A DNA stretch of 57,027 bases, from positions 1 to 57,027 of the IMG/VR virus record IMGVR_UViG_3300010371_000009, one strand, 5' to 3'. Of the stretch, positions 35,302 through 42,106 are shown in pieces (within the stretch, counting starts at the first letter, position 1; the number at the start of each line of letters is the position of its first letter). The notes under the pieces are model-generated. The model was given only the letters and a program-made list of their open reading frames with translations, was not told the DNA's origin and ran no database searches. This DNA comes from a virus. The translations under genes and the position numbers were made by a program.

Positions 35302-35529
35302 CTATATAAAAAATCTGTCATTACCTTTCATAATATCATTAGCTATCAACTCGCTAAGCCTTTTGCTTTCTTGCTCTAAGAATTTAGCGTAGTGCTCATA
35401 AATATCTTCCATTGAAAGCGGCTTAGGAACTAGCGCCTTTATAGGCATTAGATTGCCAGCATGAACAATAGCTGGCGCAGCTAGCATAGAGCCTAATCCG
35501 ATTAAGAATGATCGTCTAGCTATTAGCAT
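35302..35529 (-). CDS. Small protein with Tat-type signal peptide, 75 aa
   Basis: N-terminus IARRSFLIGLGSMLAAPAIV then HAGN: a twin-arginine motif (ARRSFL), hydrophobic core and probable cleavage after HA. The mature part is about 50 aa with a helical end (YEHYAKFLEQESKRLSELI). Ends one base from the prim-pol stop, convergent. Tat-like short proteins are familiar from alphaproteobacterial phages, so it is a host clue. Function unknown. Confidence 0.65.
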   Translation of the reverse strand: MLIARRSFLIGLGSMLAAPAIVHAGNLMPIKALVPKPLSMEDIYEHYAKFLEQESKRLSELIANDIMKGNDRFFI

Positions 35530-35827
35530 TATCGCATTCCTTATCTACCCAATCTGTAGAGAGATTGCGAATATCTCGTGCAATTGCTCGCGTAACATTG
35601 ATGATTGTTAAACGACGATTATAGTCGTTGTGTGCATTATCGGCAATAAGTGCAGAGCGAACTTGCATATCTTTTTGTCCTTCAACCCACGCTGCTTCGA
35701 TTAGAGGGGCGATAGCGTTAACTATCTCAAGAATAAGACTATTTGGGTTGCCCTCAAGATCAACGTAGATTGGTGCTATTTTTTGCTCGATTATCTGCGT
35801 TATCTCGTGCAAGCGTTCATTTGTCAT
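35516..35827 (-). CDS. Hypothetical protein, 103 aa
   Basis: Unrecognised; mostly helical (HEITQIIEQKIAPIYVD, VEGQKDMQVRSALI). It overlaps the Tat-signal gene by 14 bp, so the two are probably translated together. Confidence 0.6.
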   Translation of the reverse strand: MTNERLHEITQIIEQKIAPIYVDLEGNPNSLILEIVNAIAPLIEAAWVEGQKDMQVRSALIADNAHNDYNRRLTIINVTRAIARDIRNLSTDWVDKECDNANS

Positions 35828-35833
35828 TTCAAA

Positions 35834-35992
35834 TTATCTCCAATTGGCTAGCATGTTTATGATGACAAAACCAATGAAACAAAGAAACCACATAGCAGCA
35901 GCTTCTTGATTTTGATGTGCAATGGCATTGCCAAGTGAAAAAGCAAAGATGGATACAGATATTAACAAAATAAATGTAAATAGATTTTCCAT
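35834..35992 (-). CDS. Small membrane protein, 52 aa
   Basis: Two hydrophobic segments, FTFILLISVSIFAFSLG (residues 5-21) and MWFLCFIGFVIINML (34-48), separated by a short polar loop. Ends 6 bp before the next gene on this strand. TTTTAAAATG start context. Confidence 0.6.
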   Translation of the reverse strand: MENLFTFILLISVSIFAFSLGNAIAHQNQEAAAMWFLCFIGFVIINMLANWR

Positions 35993-36005
35993 TTTAAAAC
36001 TTTCT

Positions 36006-36039
36006 ATTTAAAAATAAATGGGGGATTTTATCCCCCATT
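36006..36039 (-). terminator. Terminator after the L7/L12-like gene
   Basis: On the minus strand, a 10-bp stem AATGGGGGAT / ATCCCCCATT with a 3-nt loop is followed by TTATTTTTA. Strong intrinsic terminator. Confidence 0.85.
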
Positions 36040-36043
36040 CACA

Positions 36044-36364
36044 TTAGCAAACTTTAGTATCAGCATACATTGCATCTTCAACCACATCTTTAGCATCTTT
36101 CAAACCAAGTCCGTGTACTTCACGCACAATCTTAATGGCTTCAATTTTTTTACCGTCTCGCATCGCATTCACAAGATCGTGCGCAAGAGCAATAAATTTT
36201 TTACCATCTTCGACTGTGCCAATCTTGCGATTATTGGCCATCATATTCAATTCGGTTGCCTTAGCTCGCAACTCAATTTCTAACATTTCAATGTTAGATT
36301 GCATTCTACCAATCTTAACATAAGATTGCTCAAGTCTATCAAAAATTTCACAATCATCAATCAT
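36044..36364 (-). CDS. Protein with ribosomal L7/L12 C-terminal-like domain
   Basis: 106 aa. The N-terminal half is a coiled coil (SNIEMLEIELRAKATELNMM). Residues about 62-97 (AHDLVNAMRDGKKIEAIKI and VREVHGLGLKDAKDVVED) match the alpha-beta turn of the ribosomal L7/L12 C-terminal domain, the part that recruits translation GTPases. A phage copy might act on host translation, but that is inference. It is followed by a terminator. Confidence 0.7.
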   Translation of the reverse strand: MIDDCEIFDRLEQSYVKIGRMQSNIEMLEIELRAKATELNMMANNRKIGTVEDGKKFIALAHDLVNAMRDGKKIEAIKIVREVHGLGLKDAKDVVEDAMYADTKVC

Positions 36365-36383
36365 TTTTAAATTCCTTGTTTGA

Positions 36384-36420
36384 TTTTAAAAGAGTTGTGG
36401 AGCATTTGCGCTCCACTCTC
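36384..36420 (-). terminator. Probable terminator after 36424-36642
   Basis: On the minus strand, stem GTGGAGC / GCTCCAC (extended by AGAG/CTCT) followed by CTCTTTTAAAA. Moderate T-tract. Confidence 0.6.
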
Positions 36421-36423
36421 TAA

Positions 36424-36642
36424 TTAGACAACAGCCTGTTCACTCTTGCGAACATACTTGCGAGGCTTAGCATGATAAGCTTCAGAAACCTTCCAACCAA
36501 GACCGCCATCCTTAGCCGCTTCACGCTGACGCATATAAAAGGTCATATACTTCAATTCAGGGTTAAGCTTCTTTGCACTCTCGTAAGCAGCCTTGAGAGA
36601 CTTAAACTTAACCGCACCCTTCATCACGATAACCATTTTCAT
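36424..36642 (-). CDS. Basic hypothetical protein, 72 aa
   Basis: Unrecognised. Lys/Ala-rich: MKGAVKFKSLKAAYESAKKL, TFYMRQREAAKDGGLGWKVS. The middle resembles a small DNA-binding helix pair. Its own promoter lies at 36694-36721 and a hairpin terminator follows, so it is monocistronic and probably strongly expressed. Confidence 0.65.
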   Translation of the reverse strand: MKMVIVMKGAVKFKSLKAAYESAKKLNPELKYMTFYMRQREAAKDGGLGWKVSEAYHAKPRKYVRKSEQAVV

Positions 36643-36693
36643 TCTCCATTTACATTTGAATTAGGACTTGCTTGATTGCCGTCCGATGATTTG

Positions 36694-36721
36694 AATATAC
36701 ACCTTTCAATTTTAAATGCAA
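36694..36721 (-). promoter_or_regulatory. Sigma70-type promoter for 36424-36642
   Basis: On the minus strand: TTGCAT, 16-nt spacer, TATATT. Weaker -35 than the other minus-strand promoters; no gene lies between 36643 and 36759. Confidence 0.5.
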
Positions 36722-36759
36722 GCTTGAAATTCAATTATTTGAGTAATTTTATTGCTTTC

Positions 36760-36954
36760 TTATTCCATCCAATTTAGCTTGTCGCAATCTCGATAAGCAA
36801 TCAATCTAGGCTTATTGATAGGCTTTGGCTTCATCTTGACATGAATGCAATATAAAAGCTTGCATTCCTTTCCAAGCAGCAACCAAAAAGGAATGGAATA
36901 TCGAACAACCCCATATTCATCTTCATAAACACTGACGCGATAATGTGTTTGCAT
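36760..36954 (-). CDS. Hypothetical protein, 64 aa
   Basis: Unrecognised. Beta-rich (YRVSVYEDEYGVVRYSIPFWL) with a basic C-terminus. The frame opens at 36966 but the ATG at 36954 (MQTHYRV) follows TTTAAAATG and may be the true start; the longer form would overlap the previous gene by 11 bp. Confidence 0.55.
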   Translation of the reverse strand: MQTHYRVSVYEDEYGVVRYSIPFWLLLGKECKLLYCIHVKMKPKPINKPRLIAYRDCDKLNWME

Positions 36955-36955
36955 T

Positions 36956-37090
36956 TTAAATCTCATTCCATGCGAAACAAAATTTCTTCAAATAGTGACC
37001 TGATGTTATCCAATAGAACGCATTAAGATTTGGATGCATTGGCAGCAACCTAACGTATCGCAAAGGGATTTTAAACCAATTGCTAGCCAT
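36956..37090 (-). CDS. Small basic aromatic hypothetical protein, 44 aa
   Basis: Short open frame in an otherwise empty gap: starts MASNWFKIPLRYVRLLPMHP and ends KKFCFAWNEI. It abuts the genes on either side, so the operon is contiguous. Product unknown. Confidence 0.5.
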   Translation of the reverse strand: MASNWFKIPLRYVRLLPMHPNLNAFYWITSGHYLKKFCFAWNEI

Positions 37091-37095
37091 ATTGA

Positions 37096-37566
37096 TTAAT
37101 CCTTAAACGATGTTCTAGGACCAGCCTTAAGCCAACCTTCAGCAAGCATTGCATCAACTGCGCTAGGATCAACACGTTGCTTCTGCTTCAGGTTATGATT
37201 GATAAGCCATACCTTCCCTGCCAGCCCATGACCGCGCCCAATGCCGCTAGGGCTGTCACCAGTAGGCTTTCCCCAAACAGGGGTAGTTGGCTGACCCCAT
37301 TGGGCCTTTTTATCATCAGCGGCTTTATATGGTCCGGCAGGCACGTCATCTTCTTCAATCTCATGCCTGCCCACAATCCGAGCTTGATGGGCACTTTCGT
37401 TGATCCACCAATTCTTAGCCCGTTCGATTGCAGCAGCTTCAGTTGATCCAACCATTCTGACAAGCAATTGCTCGCCTTTCAATTCAATGTAGGCAAGCCA
37501 AGCTTCATGAGGCTTTGCGTTCTTTGAATGATAGGTGACGATGTTAGGAATAATTTGTTCGGTCAT
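37096..37566 (-). CDS. Hypothetical protein with Trp-Gly motifs, 156 aa
   Basis: Starts at the ATG preceded by GGAGAACGAC (37566), not the ORF-opening ATG. An N-terminal domain (NAKPHEAWLAYIELKGEQLL) is followed by a linker holding two Trp-Gly motifs (AQWGQPTTPVWGKPT) and a basic C-terminus (GKVWLINHNLKQKQRVD). The Trp-Gly linker resembles those of the SSB-like protein and the protein encoded at 31946-32473. Confidence 0.65.
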   Translation of the reverse strand: MTEQIIPNIVTYHSKNAKPHEAWLAYIELKGEQLLVRMVGSTEAAAIERAKNWWINESAHQARIVGRHEIEEDDVPAGPYKAADDKKAQWGQPTTPVWGKPTGDSPSGIGRGHGLAGKVWLINHNLKQKQRVDPSAVDAMLAEGWLKAGPRTSFKD

Positions 37567-37577
37567 GTCGTTCTCCA

Positions 37578-37724
37578 TTAATAGACGGTTTTGTTAGTGT
37601 CAAGCTTGATAATAAATGCCTTAATACCTTTAGCGTTTAGAGCAAGCCAAATTTGAAAAGCAAGAGTGTAAGAGCATCCAACATATTGCCTCTTGCCAGA
37701 ATTAGTTTCATAAACTTGGATCAT
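37578..37724 (-). CDS. Small hypothetical protein, 48 aa
   Basis: Short frame (MIQVYETNSGKRQYVG, LAFQIWLALNAKGIK) filling the gap upstream of the 37096 gene. Ribosome site GGAGGAATG precedes its start, and promoter 37749-37777 lies upstream. Confidence 0.6.
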   Translation of the reverse strand: MIQVYETNSGKRQYVGCSYTLAFQIWLALNAKGIKAFIIKLDTNKTVY

Positions 37725-37748
37725 AACATTCCTCCATCTGATACATTC

Positions 37749-37777
37749 AACATATCAAACTAGAATTTGTTAGTCAA
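37749..37777 (-). promoter_or_regulatory. Sigma70-type promoter upstream of 37578-37724
   Basis: On the minus strand: TTGACT, 17-nt spacer, TATGTT. Confidence 0.65.
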
Positions 37778-37784
37778 GCGTTAT

Positions 37785-37973
37785 TTAAATCTCTCCACGT
37801 TTAGGCAAGCGCCCATTGGTTTCATAAAATTGCCGTGTCAAATGCAAGCGATACCATTTCCAGCATTTAACATGAAAATCGTATTGCTCATTCTTAACAG
37901 TCTTGACAAACCGATTTGGATTGCGCCAAAGACCAGAACGTTCGTTACAGAATTGACCATACGTTTGATACAT
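37785..37973 (-). CDS. Hypothetical protein, 62 aa
   Basis: The ATG at 37973 (MYQTYGQFCNE) has GGAGCTAAGCAA before it, whereas the frame's first ATG at 38027 lies inside a promoter. Basic and aromatic (YDFHVKCWKWYRLHLTRQFY). Unrecognised. Confidence 0.6.
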   Translation of the reverse strand: MYQTYGQFCNERSGLWRNPNRFVKTVKNEQYDFHVKCWKWYRLHLTRQFYETNGRLPKRGEI

Positions 37974-37998
37974 TTGCTTAGCTCCATTCGATAAATTG

Positions 37999-38027
37999 AG
38001 ACTAGCAAATTTTAATATGTATGTCAA
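37999..38027 (-). promoter_or_regulatory. Sigma70-type promoter for 37785-37973
   Basis: On the minus strand: TTGACA, 17-nt spacer, TAGTCT. It decides the downstream start. Confidence 0.6.
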
Positions 38028-38036
38028 CTGTTAAAA

Positions 38037-38756
38037 TCACTTCAATCTTAATACAGCGTTAGAACCTGTAACAGGTCGCCCAAAGCTCGCACGATCACCA
38101 GCAGTTCTACCAGCAGCAAAACTATCGCTTTCAATCTTATTCTTACGTCCGCGATTATCAGCGGCTTTGATGTTAATTCCATTCATAGCGTCTTTAATAA
38201 GAGATTGCTTGGCAATCACCAATGCTGTGGAATTGGCCGATACCTTGTGATTATCAACCAATTCTTTAAGCCGCTGATTAATGCGCGAGCAGCAGCCAAT
38301 CACAAAGCTTGAAACAACTCTATGCCGCTCTGCGCCTTGTAGAACGGTCAAATTGTTGCTCCACAAATAATCTTTCAATTGATTGCGAACAAATTGAATA
38401 AGGCTATCATGAAGGAATATTGCAAATTCAACATCAGCCTTCAAGCCGACAAACTTCATCGTCTCTTTACGATCAAACGATCTTGAACGATAGCACAAAG
38501 TTTCGGTAAATTTACCGATAAAATATCCAAGCTTATAACCAATCTTGTGGGTATCCTTGGTGTTGGAAAAATCAATGATTGCGCTTTCTTCTTCACGCAC
38601 AATCCGCAAATCTTCATCAGTGACTTCGTAAGCATCCATCATGGCTTGAGCCATGCTAAGAGCACTCATGGCTTCAGCTTCAGTGCAGCCATTATCCGTA
38701 GTCTTACTCATAAGAGCGCGGATTTTGTTCAGAAGCTTTTCGCGATTGTCAGACAT
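38037..38756 (-). CDS. DUF2786-domain protein, 239 aa
   Basis: The N-terminal 45 residues (REKLLNKIRALMSKTTDNGC then TEAEAMSALSMAQAMMDAYE) are the DUF2786 motif, found at the N-terminus of many phage and bacterial proteins. The rest is helical and basic (RNQLKDYLWSN, SRINQRLKELVDNHK). Function not established. It has a TGATTACC spacer to the next gene upstream and is probably cotranscribed with it. Confidence 0.72.
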   Translation of the reverse strand: MSDNREKLLNKIRALMSKTTDNGCTEAEAMSALSMAQAMMDAYEVTDEDLRIVREEESAIIDFSNTKDTHKIGYKLGYFIGKFTETLCYRSRSFDRKETMKFVGLKADVEFAIFLHDSLIQFVRNQLKDYLWSNNLTVLQGAERHRVVSSFVIGCCSRINQRLKELVDNHKVSANSTALVIAKQSLIKDAMNGINIKAADNRGRKNKIESDSFAAGRTAGDRASFGRPVTGSNAVLRLK

Positions 38757-38758
38757 GA

Positions 38759-38974
38759 TTACCTCTTTATTTGTGCTATTGCGCGTTCAATGTCGCGCCT
38801 TACCTTGCGAGCAATTCCCGCTCTTGCGTCATTACCTTGAGACATTATAATCGTTTTTGAATAGCCGTCAAGATAAAACTTAATATGATTGGTTCCACTC
38901 CATTTATAGTCGTACCTGATATTGTGCTTTTTACATACTTCAATGGCTGTTTCAAGAGTAACAATTTTGGTCAT
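38759..38974 (-). CDS. Small HicA-like hypothetical protein, 71 aa
   Basis: Fold resembles the small double-strand-RNA-binding-like (HicA) shape: a strand with HIKFYLDGYSKTIIMS, then a helix KVRRDIERAIAQIKR. The catalytic-site His that HicA uses is only partly matched (GTNHIKF), and no HicB antitoxin lies beside it, so it is not called a toxin. Adjacent to the DUF2786 gene. Confidence 0.55.
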   Translation of the reverse strand: MTKIVTLETAIEVCKKHNIRYDYKWSGTNHIKFYLDGYSKTIIMSQGNDARAGIARKVRRDIERAIAQIKR

Positions 38975-38985
38975 ATGTCACCTTG

Positions 38986-39017
38986 CTAAAAAGAAGCCCG
39001 CATTTGCGCGGGCTTTA
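38986..39017 (-). terminator. Terminator after 39027-39311
   Basis: On the minus strand, 8-bp stem AAGCCCGC / GCGGGCTT with a 6-nt loop, then TCTTTTTAGC. Confidence 0.8.
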
Positions 39018-39026
39018 AGGTTCCTC

Positions 39027-39311
39027 TTATACTTCAACTTTTGGCAAAGCCGCCTTCATTTCATCAGCCCATACCTTCACATCTTCAGCAGCTTTTGTTG
39101 CTTCAGAACGCTTGTACTTCTTACCTGTATATTGAGTGGCCAATTCGAGCATTTTAGTAATGCCAAAACCCCGAGTAGGAATAATGCGGCCATTTGAGTT
39201 TACATAGAGCTTCAAAGCACTCGCAAGTGTTTCAGCTTGAATGTAACGCATTGCATCAGGTCCAACGAAAGCTACACATTTACCGTCTTTAATTCTGATT
39301 AGGTTATCCAT
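39027..39311 (-). CDS. Hypothetical protein, 94 aa
   Basis: The ATG at 39311 (MDNLIRIKDGK) has AGGAGA eight bases upstream; the longer frame starting at 39338 is less likely. The protein has a helical C-terminus (SEATKAAEDVKVWADEM) after a GFGITKMLELATQYTGKK core. Unrecognised; with promoter 39339-39367 and terminator 38986-39017 it forms a one-gene unit. Confidence 0.65.
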   Translation of the reverse strand: MDNLIRIKDGKCVAFVGPDAMRYIQAETLASALKLYVNSNGRIIPTRGFGITKMLELATQYTGKKYKRSEATKAAEDVKVWADEMKAALPKVEV

Positions 39312-39338
39312 CTTGTGCTTCTCCTGTTCAACAATCAT

Positions 39339-39367
39339 ACCTTACTTTAAATGTTACAGCTTGTCAA
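39339..39367 (-). promoter_or_regulatory. Sigma70-type promoter for 39027-39311
   Basis: On the minus strand: TTGACA, 17-nt spacer, TAAGGT. A TATGAT lies 5 nt further; either could be the -10. Confidence 0.55.
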
Positions 39368-39693
39368 CTAAATCCTTCCATATCTTCACGCACCATTTCA
39401 TCATAGCTTTCTACATCATTTTCAATATAATTATAATAGGCTCGCTCTGAAGCAGCTTCAGCAGCATGTTCCGCTTCCATATTAGAAATATAGTTTAAAT
39501 ATCCAACCTTAACTGCTGCGAGCATTTCAGGAATGCTCATATCAGCTTCAAGATGAATATAATCATTCAACATGCTATCAGAAGAAGTAAACACATGAGC
39601 AATTTCACAATTAGAAAGGCGACCAAATTCACAACCATCAACTTTAAGAACATAATCGCCAGTTGAATTTATCTTGCTAGCTGTGAAGTTCAT
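39364..39693 (-). CDS. Acidic hypothetical protein, 109 aa
   Basis: The ATG at 39693 (MNFTASKINSTGD) follows AAGGGAGATACAAA, so the longer frame to 39738 is set aside. Strongly acidic with many Glu, Ala and Tyr (EAEHAAEAASERAYYNYIEN). Could be a DNA mimic or a scaffold of some kind; no family recognised. Confidence 0.65.
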   Translation of the reverse strand: MNFTASKINSTGDYVLKVDGCEFGRLSNCEIAHVFTSSDSMLNDYIHLEADMSIPEMLAAVKVGYLNYISNMEAEHAAEAASERAYYNYIENDVESYDEMVREDMEGFS

Positions 39694-39721
39694 TTTGTAT
39701 CTCCCTTGCTTCAGTCTCAAC

Positions 39722-39750
39722 AATATACATTTAAACAATTAGCTTGTCAA
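39722..39750 (-). promoter_or_regulatory. Sigma70-type promoter for 39364-39693
   Basis: On the minus strand: TTGACA, 17-nt spacer, TATATT. It shares GTTTAAATGTATATTG with the promoter at 21167-21195. Confidence 0.75.
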
Positions 39751-39964
39751 GCGATAATGGTACAAATTCATCAGGATAAAAATACATCACAGAAGGATAC
39801 TTTTTGTTTACCTTTCGTGGTCGTTTTGCTGCATAGATGTATTTGACTTTGACATTCTCTGGCGCTGTTCGCTTTGTTCTATTTTTGCGCTTCAAACGAT
39901 CTATGCGCTTAAGTTGCGATTGCCTTGCTTCATTCAAAACTGTCTGTCTGGATACGTAAACCAT
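39731..39964 (-). CDS. Basic hypothetical protein, 77 aa
   Basis: Very Arg/Lys-rich (QSQLKRIDRLKRKNRTKR, AAKRPRKVNKKYP) with a helical N-terminus. It may bind nucleic acid. First minus-strand gene next to the origin-like region, with promoter 40002-40029. Confidence 0.6.
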   Translation of the reverse strand: MVYVSRQTVLNEARQSQLKRIDRLKRKNRTKRTAPENVKVKYIYAAKRPRKVNKKYPSVMYFYPDEFVPLSLDKLIV

Positions 39965-40001
39965 AATGTGCCCACAAAATCAATAGGTTGTTGAACAGGT
40001 C

Positions 40002-40029
40002 ACGATAACACAACCGGCTCAAAAGTCAA
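40002..40029 (-). promoter_or_regulatory. Promoter for 39731-39964
   Basis: On the minus strand: TTGACT, 16-nt spacer, TATCGT. Imperfect -10. Confidence 0.45.
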
Positions 40030-40392
40030 GCGTCTCGTAAGCTATTGAAATGTAAAGGTTTTTTGGACTATATTTTTTATATTAGCATTTATAATGGTGG
40101 GGGTATCATAAGCTATTGATATTGCTTCATATATATTTTTATAGTGATTTATTATAAATATAACGGCAGGGGGAGGGGAGGGGGGGATAGCCATCTGTTG
40201 CCATCTGATATGCCATTCGCTTAATTGTCGCTATCTCTATGCTATATTTATATATATTAATATATTTATAATAAAAGAATATAAAAGTAAGTAAGACAGG
40301 CATTCCATCGTTATACTTTCTGCTGATTTTCCTTACAAAACGTGGCTTTTCAGATAGCGACTGATAAGTTTATTGTGGGCAACAGAATAGAC

Positions 40393-40421
40393 TTGACATG
40401 GCAAAATCATCGCGATAAAAG
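40393..40421 (+). promoter_or_regulatory. Promoter for the + strand accessory operon
   Basis: TTGACA, then GATAAA at 15-nt or TAAAAG at 17-nt spacing. It precedes the 40515 gene by about 90 nt and is the only good match in the region reading rightward. Confidence 0.5.
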
Positions 40422-40514
40422 GTTTTCTTCATGGCTTGTTCTGGCATTAGTTTTAAATAGCTAATGGTTTTAGTCGTAAGTCATATAGCGCAAGTCGCAA
40501 GCGGAGGGTTTTAA

Positions 40515-40832
40515 ATGGCGGAAATCGTTGGTCGAAGTGCTGAAGCAATGGCGGCATATAGCGAGAAGAAGGCGAACGGACAGCAACGAAAGGGTAGGAA
40601 TGCAACTTATCCTTGGCATGATCTTGAAATAGGTCAATCGTTTCCAGTAAGTAAAGAAAGCATTAAAAAATCAAGCTTAATTACATTAGCTGCTAGGACT
40701 AGCAAGCGATTGGGTAAAGAATTTTTTGTTTATGAGCATAAGAATGTGTATGAAGTCACAAGAGTTGATGATTTGAAGAATGAACAAATTCAACCTGTTC
40801 GTAAGGTTGATTTTGGATTTGGAAAGGATTAA
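40515..40832 (+). CDS. Hypothetical protein sharing a YP-L-G-SF-V motif, 105 aa
   Basis: First gene of the rightward accessory operon, with GGAGGGTTTTAAATGG. Basic N-terminus (KKANGQQRKGRNAT) leads to YPWHDLEIGQSFPVS. The pattern Y-P-[WF]-x-x-L-x-[IV]-G-x-S-F-x-V recurs in the protein at 48219-48848, so the two may be paralogous or share a fold. Function unknown. Confidence 0.7.
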   Translation: MAEIVGRSAEAMAAYSEKKANGQQRKGRNATYPWHDLEIGQSFPVSKESIKKSSLITLAARTSKRLGKEFFVYEHKNVYEVTRVDDLKNEQIQPVRKVDFGFGKD

Positions 40833-40834
40833 AA

Positions 40835-41035
40835 ATGGATAGTGAAAAGCGATGGTTTGTGTTTAGAACACATTTAAATTATGCAAATTTTGGCAAGCTT
40901 GGTCAATCATTTTTAAATACTCAATTGATTGGTGGGCCATTTGAAAAGTCAGAAGGGGAAGAATATTGTAGAGATTTGATTAAAGATAAATGCGCTGATG
41001 AATTTTACGGATTGATTGAATACATAGGAGAATAA
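40835..41035 (+). CDS. Hypothetical protein, 66 aa
   Basis: Unrecognised small alpha/beta protein (RWFVFRTHLNYANFGKLG, GEEYCRDLIKDKCADEF). Two bp from the previous gene. Confidence 0.6.
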   Translation: MDSEKRWFVFRTHLNYANFGKLGQSFLNTQLIGGPFEKSEGEEYCRDLIKDKCADEFYGLIEYIGE

Positions 41036-41037
41036 AA

Positions 41038-41223
41038 ATGATGGAAGATAAGCAATATTTTGTTATCAAGCAAGTTGTAGTAGGTATGTTCATATCTAAA
41101 TATATTGTTGTAGATGGTCCGTTTGAGTATGCTAGCGCATGTTTGCGTGTAAAGCATTTATCTAATAAATGTCGATCTAAAAATTTAAATTATAGTATAG
41201 CTGAATATGAAAGGGAAGATTAA
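41038..41223 (+). CDS. Hypothetical protein, 61 aa
   Basis: Unrecognised; beta-strand start (YFVIKQVVVGMFISKYIVVD) like its upstream neighbour, which has a comparable layout (strand, FxxxxGGPFE or DGPFEYASACL, helix). The two may be diverged tandem duplicates. Confidence 0.6.
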   Translation: MMEDKQYFVIKQVVVGMFISKYIVVDGPFEYASACLRVKHLSNKCRSKNLNYSIAEYERED

Positions 41224-41430
41224 ATGTCACATGATTTAATAAAAACTATGGTTAAAAATGCTATGAAAGTGCTCGCAACAGCCTTGACTATTGCTCCTAC
41301 TCGTGAAGAAGCTTTTAGAGGATTGGAGCTATTGAATGATGATTTTAAAGAAATTATCAATCATTGTTATGATGTTAAGGAAGGAAAGAATGTTGTCAAG
41401 ATGGTTGTGAATAACGATAAAAAGGCTTGA
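41224..41430 (+). CDS. Hypothetical protein, 68 aa
   Basis: Unrecognised, mostly helical (MVKNAMKVLATALTIAPTRE, AFRGLELLNDDFKEIIN). Follows the previous stop with no gap, so it is probably translated by coupling. Confidence 0.6.
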   Translation: MSHDLIKTMVKNAMKVLATALTIAPTREEAFRGLELLNDDFKEIINHCYDVKEGKNVVKMVVNNDKKA

Positions 41431-41433
41431 TAG

Positions 41434-41661
41434 ATGACAAATTTAATGGATGACAGTATTGCTAAATTTGTGCATGGTGAAAGATATAGAAATTTAAATA
41501 TTATATGTCATATTAATTCTTATGGATCATTAAGTGTTGTAGTTGTCGATAGCTACAATAAGTATCTGTTTGGTGGAAATAACATACTTGACGCTAGAAC
41601 ATTTATTGATATTTATATCAAGATATGTAAAGAAAAAGGCTTGACAATGAAGATACATTAA
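41434..41661 (+). CDS. Hypothetical protein, 75 aa
   Basis: Unrecognised small alpha/beta protein: ICHINSYGSLSVVVVDS then FIDIYIKICKEKG. Three bp after the previous stop. Confidence 0.6.
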   Translation: MTNLMDDSIAKFVHGERYRNLNIICHINSYGSLSVVVVDSYNKYLFGGNNILDARTFIDIYIKICKEKGLTMKIH

Positions 41662-41700
41662 GATATGTTCTACTTGTCTAACGACAAATGGAGATTACCG

Positions 41701-41910
41701 ATGGCTTACACAACTTTCAATTTTAAGAGCAAGAAGGCTTTGAAAGAAGCAATCAAGAGTGAGCAAATTCGCTGCTATCAGCCTGGATTAGGACCAGACC
41801 TTTCAAACTTCACTGGTAGGGTTTCTCTTGAAGGCCCGCATTATCCCAAGCCACATACATGGTATGCTGAAGCTGAATTGGTGAATGGTGTTGTTGTGAA
41901 GGTGAAATGA
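41701..41910 (+). CDS. Hypothetical protein, 69 aa
   Basis: The ATG at 41701 has GGAG nine bases upstream; the frame's earlier ATG at 41665 is set aside. The protein starts AYTTFNFKSKKALKEAIKS (after Met) and has RVSLEGPHYPKPHTWY, a small beta unit. Base composition is less AT-rich than neighbours, so expression may be higher. Confidence 0.65.
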   Translation: MAYTTFNFKSKKALKEAIKSEQIRCYQPGLGPDLSNFTGRVSLEGPHYPKPHTWYAEAELVNGVVVKVK

Positions 41911-41911
41911 C

Positions 41912-42100
41912 ATGATGATTTTTAGTAGCAATATAGATAATGAATATAAAGATAAAATTTTAGAAGCTGCTAAGCGAAGTGGTTGTTATATTGAAATAAG
42001 ACTACCTACTAATGAGCTTTTAAAAGATACTCATTTTAGTTTGTGGCGTAAAGAATTTGATATTAGTAAGTTTTGGCGTGAATATGAGAAGTTGGAGTAG
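41912..42100 (+). CDS. Hypothetical protein, 62 aa
   Basis: Unrecognised. Charged helix-strand layout (DKILEAAKRSGCYIEIRLP, FDISKFWREYEKLE). Starts one base from the previous stop. Confidence 0.55.
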   Translation: MMIFSSNIDNEYKDKILEAAKRSGCYIEIRLPTNELLKDTHFSLWRKEFDISKFWREYEKLE

Positions 42101-42106
42101 TTTTAA

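Larger units (their letters stand above)
39965..40514. other. Non-coding divergent region, putative replication origin
   Basis: About 550 bp with no credible gene. Contents: a G-tract of GGGGG-A-GGGG-A-GGGGGGG (40169-40186) that could form a quadruplex; repeats GCCATCTG (40190-40197 and 40200-40207) and TAAGCTATTGA (40038-40048 and 40109-40119); inverted repeat GTCGCTATCT / AGATAGCGAC (40227-40236, 40352-40361); and AT-rich tracts. It lies between divergent early operons. Origin or packaging function is inferred. Confidence 0.5.

Noticed and set aside
38759-38974. HicA toxin of a toxin-antitoxin pair
   Set aside because: Fold pattern is similar but there is no HicB partner and the catalytic His context is weak.
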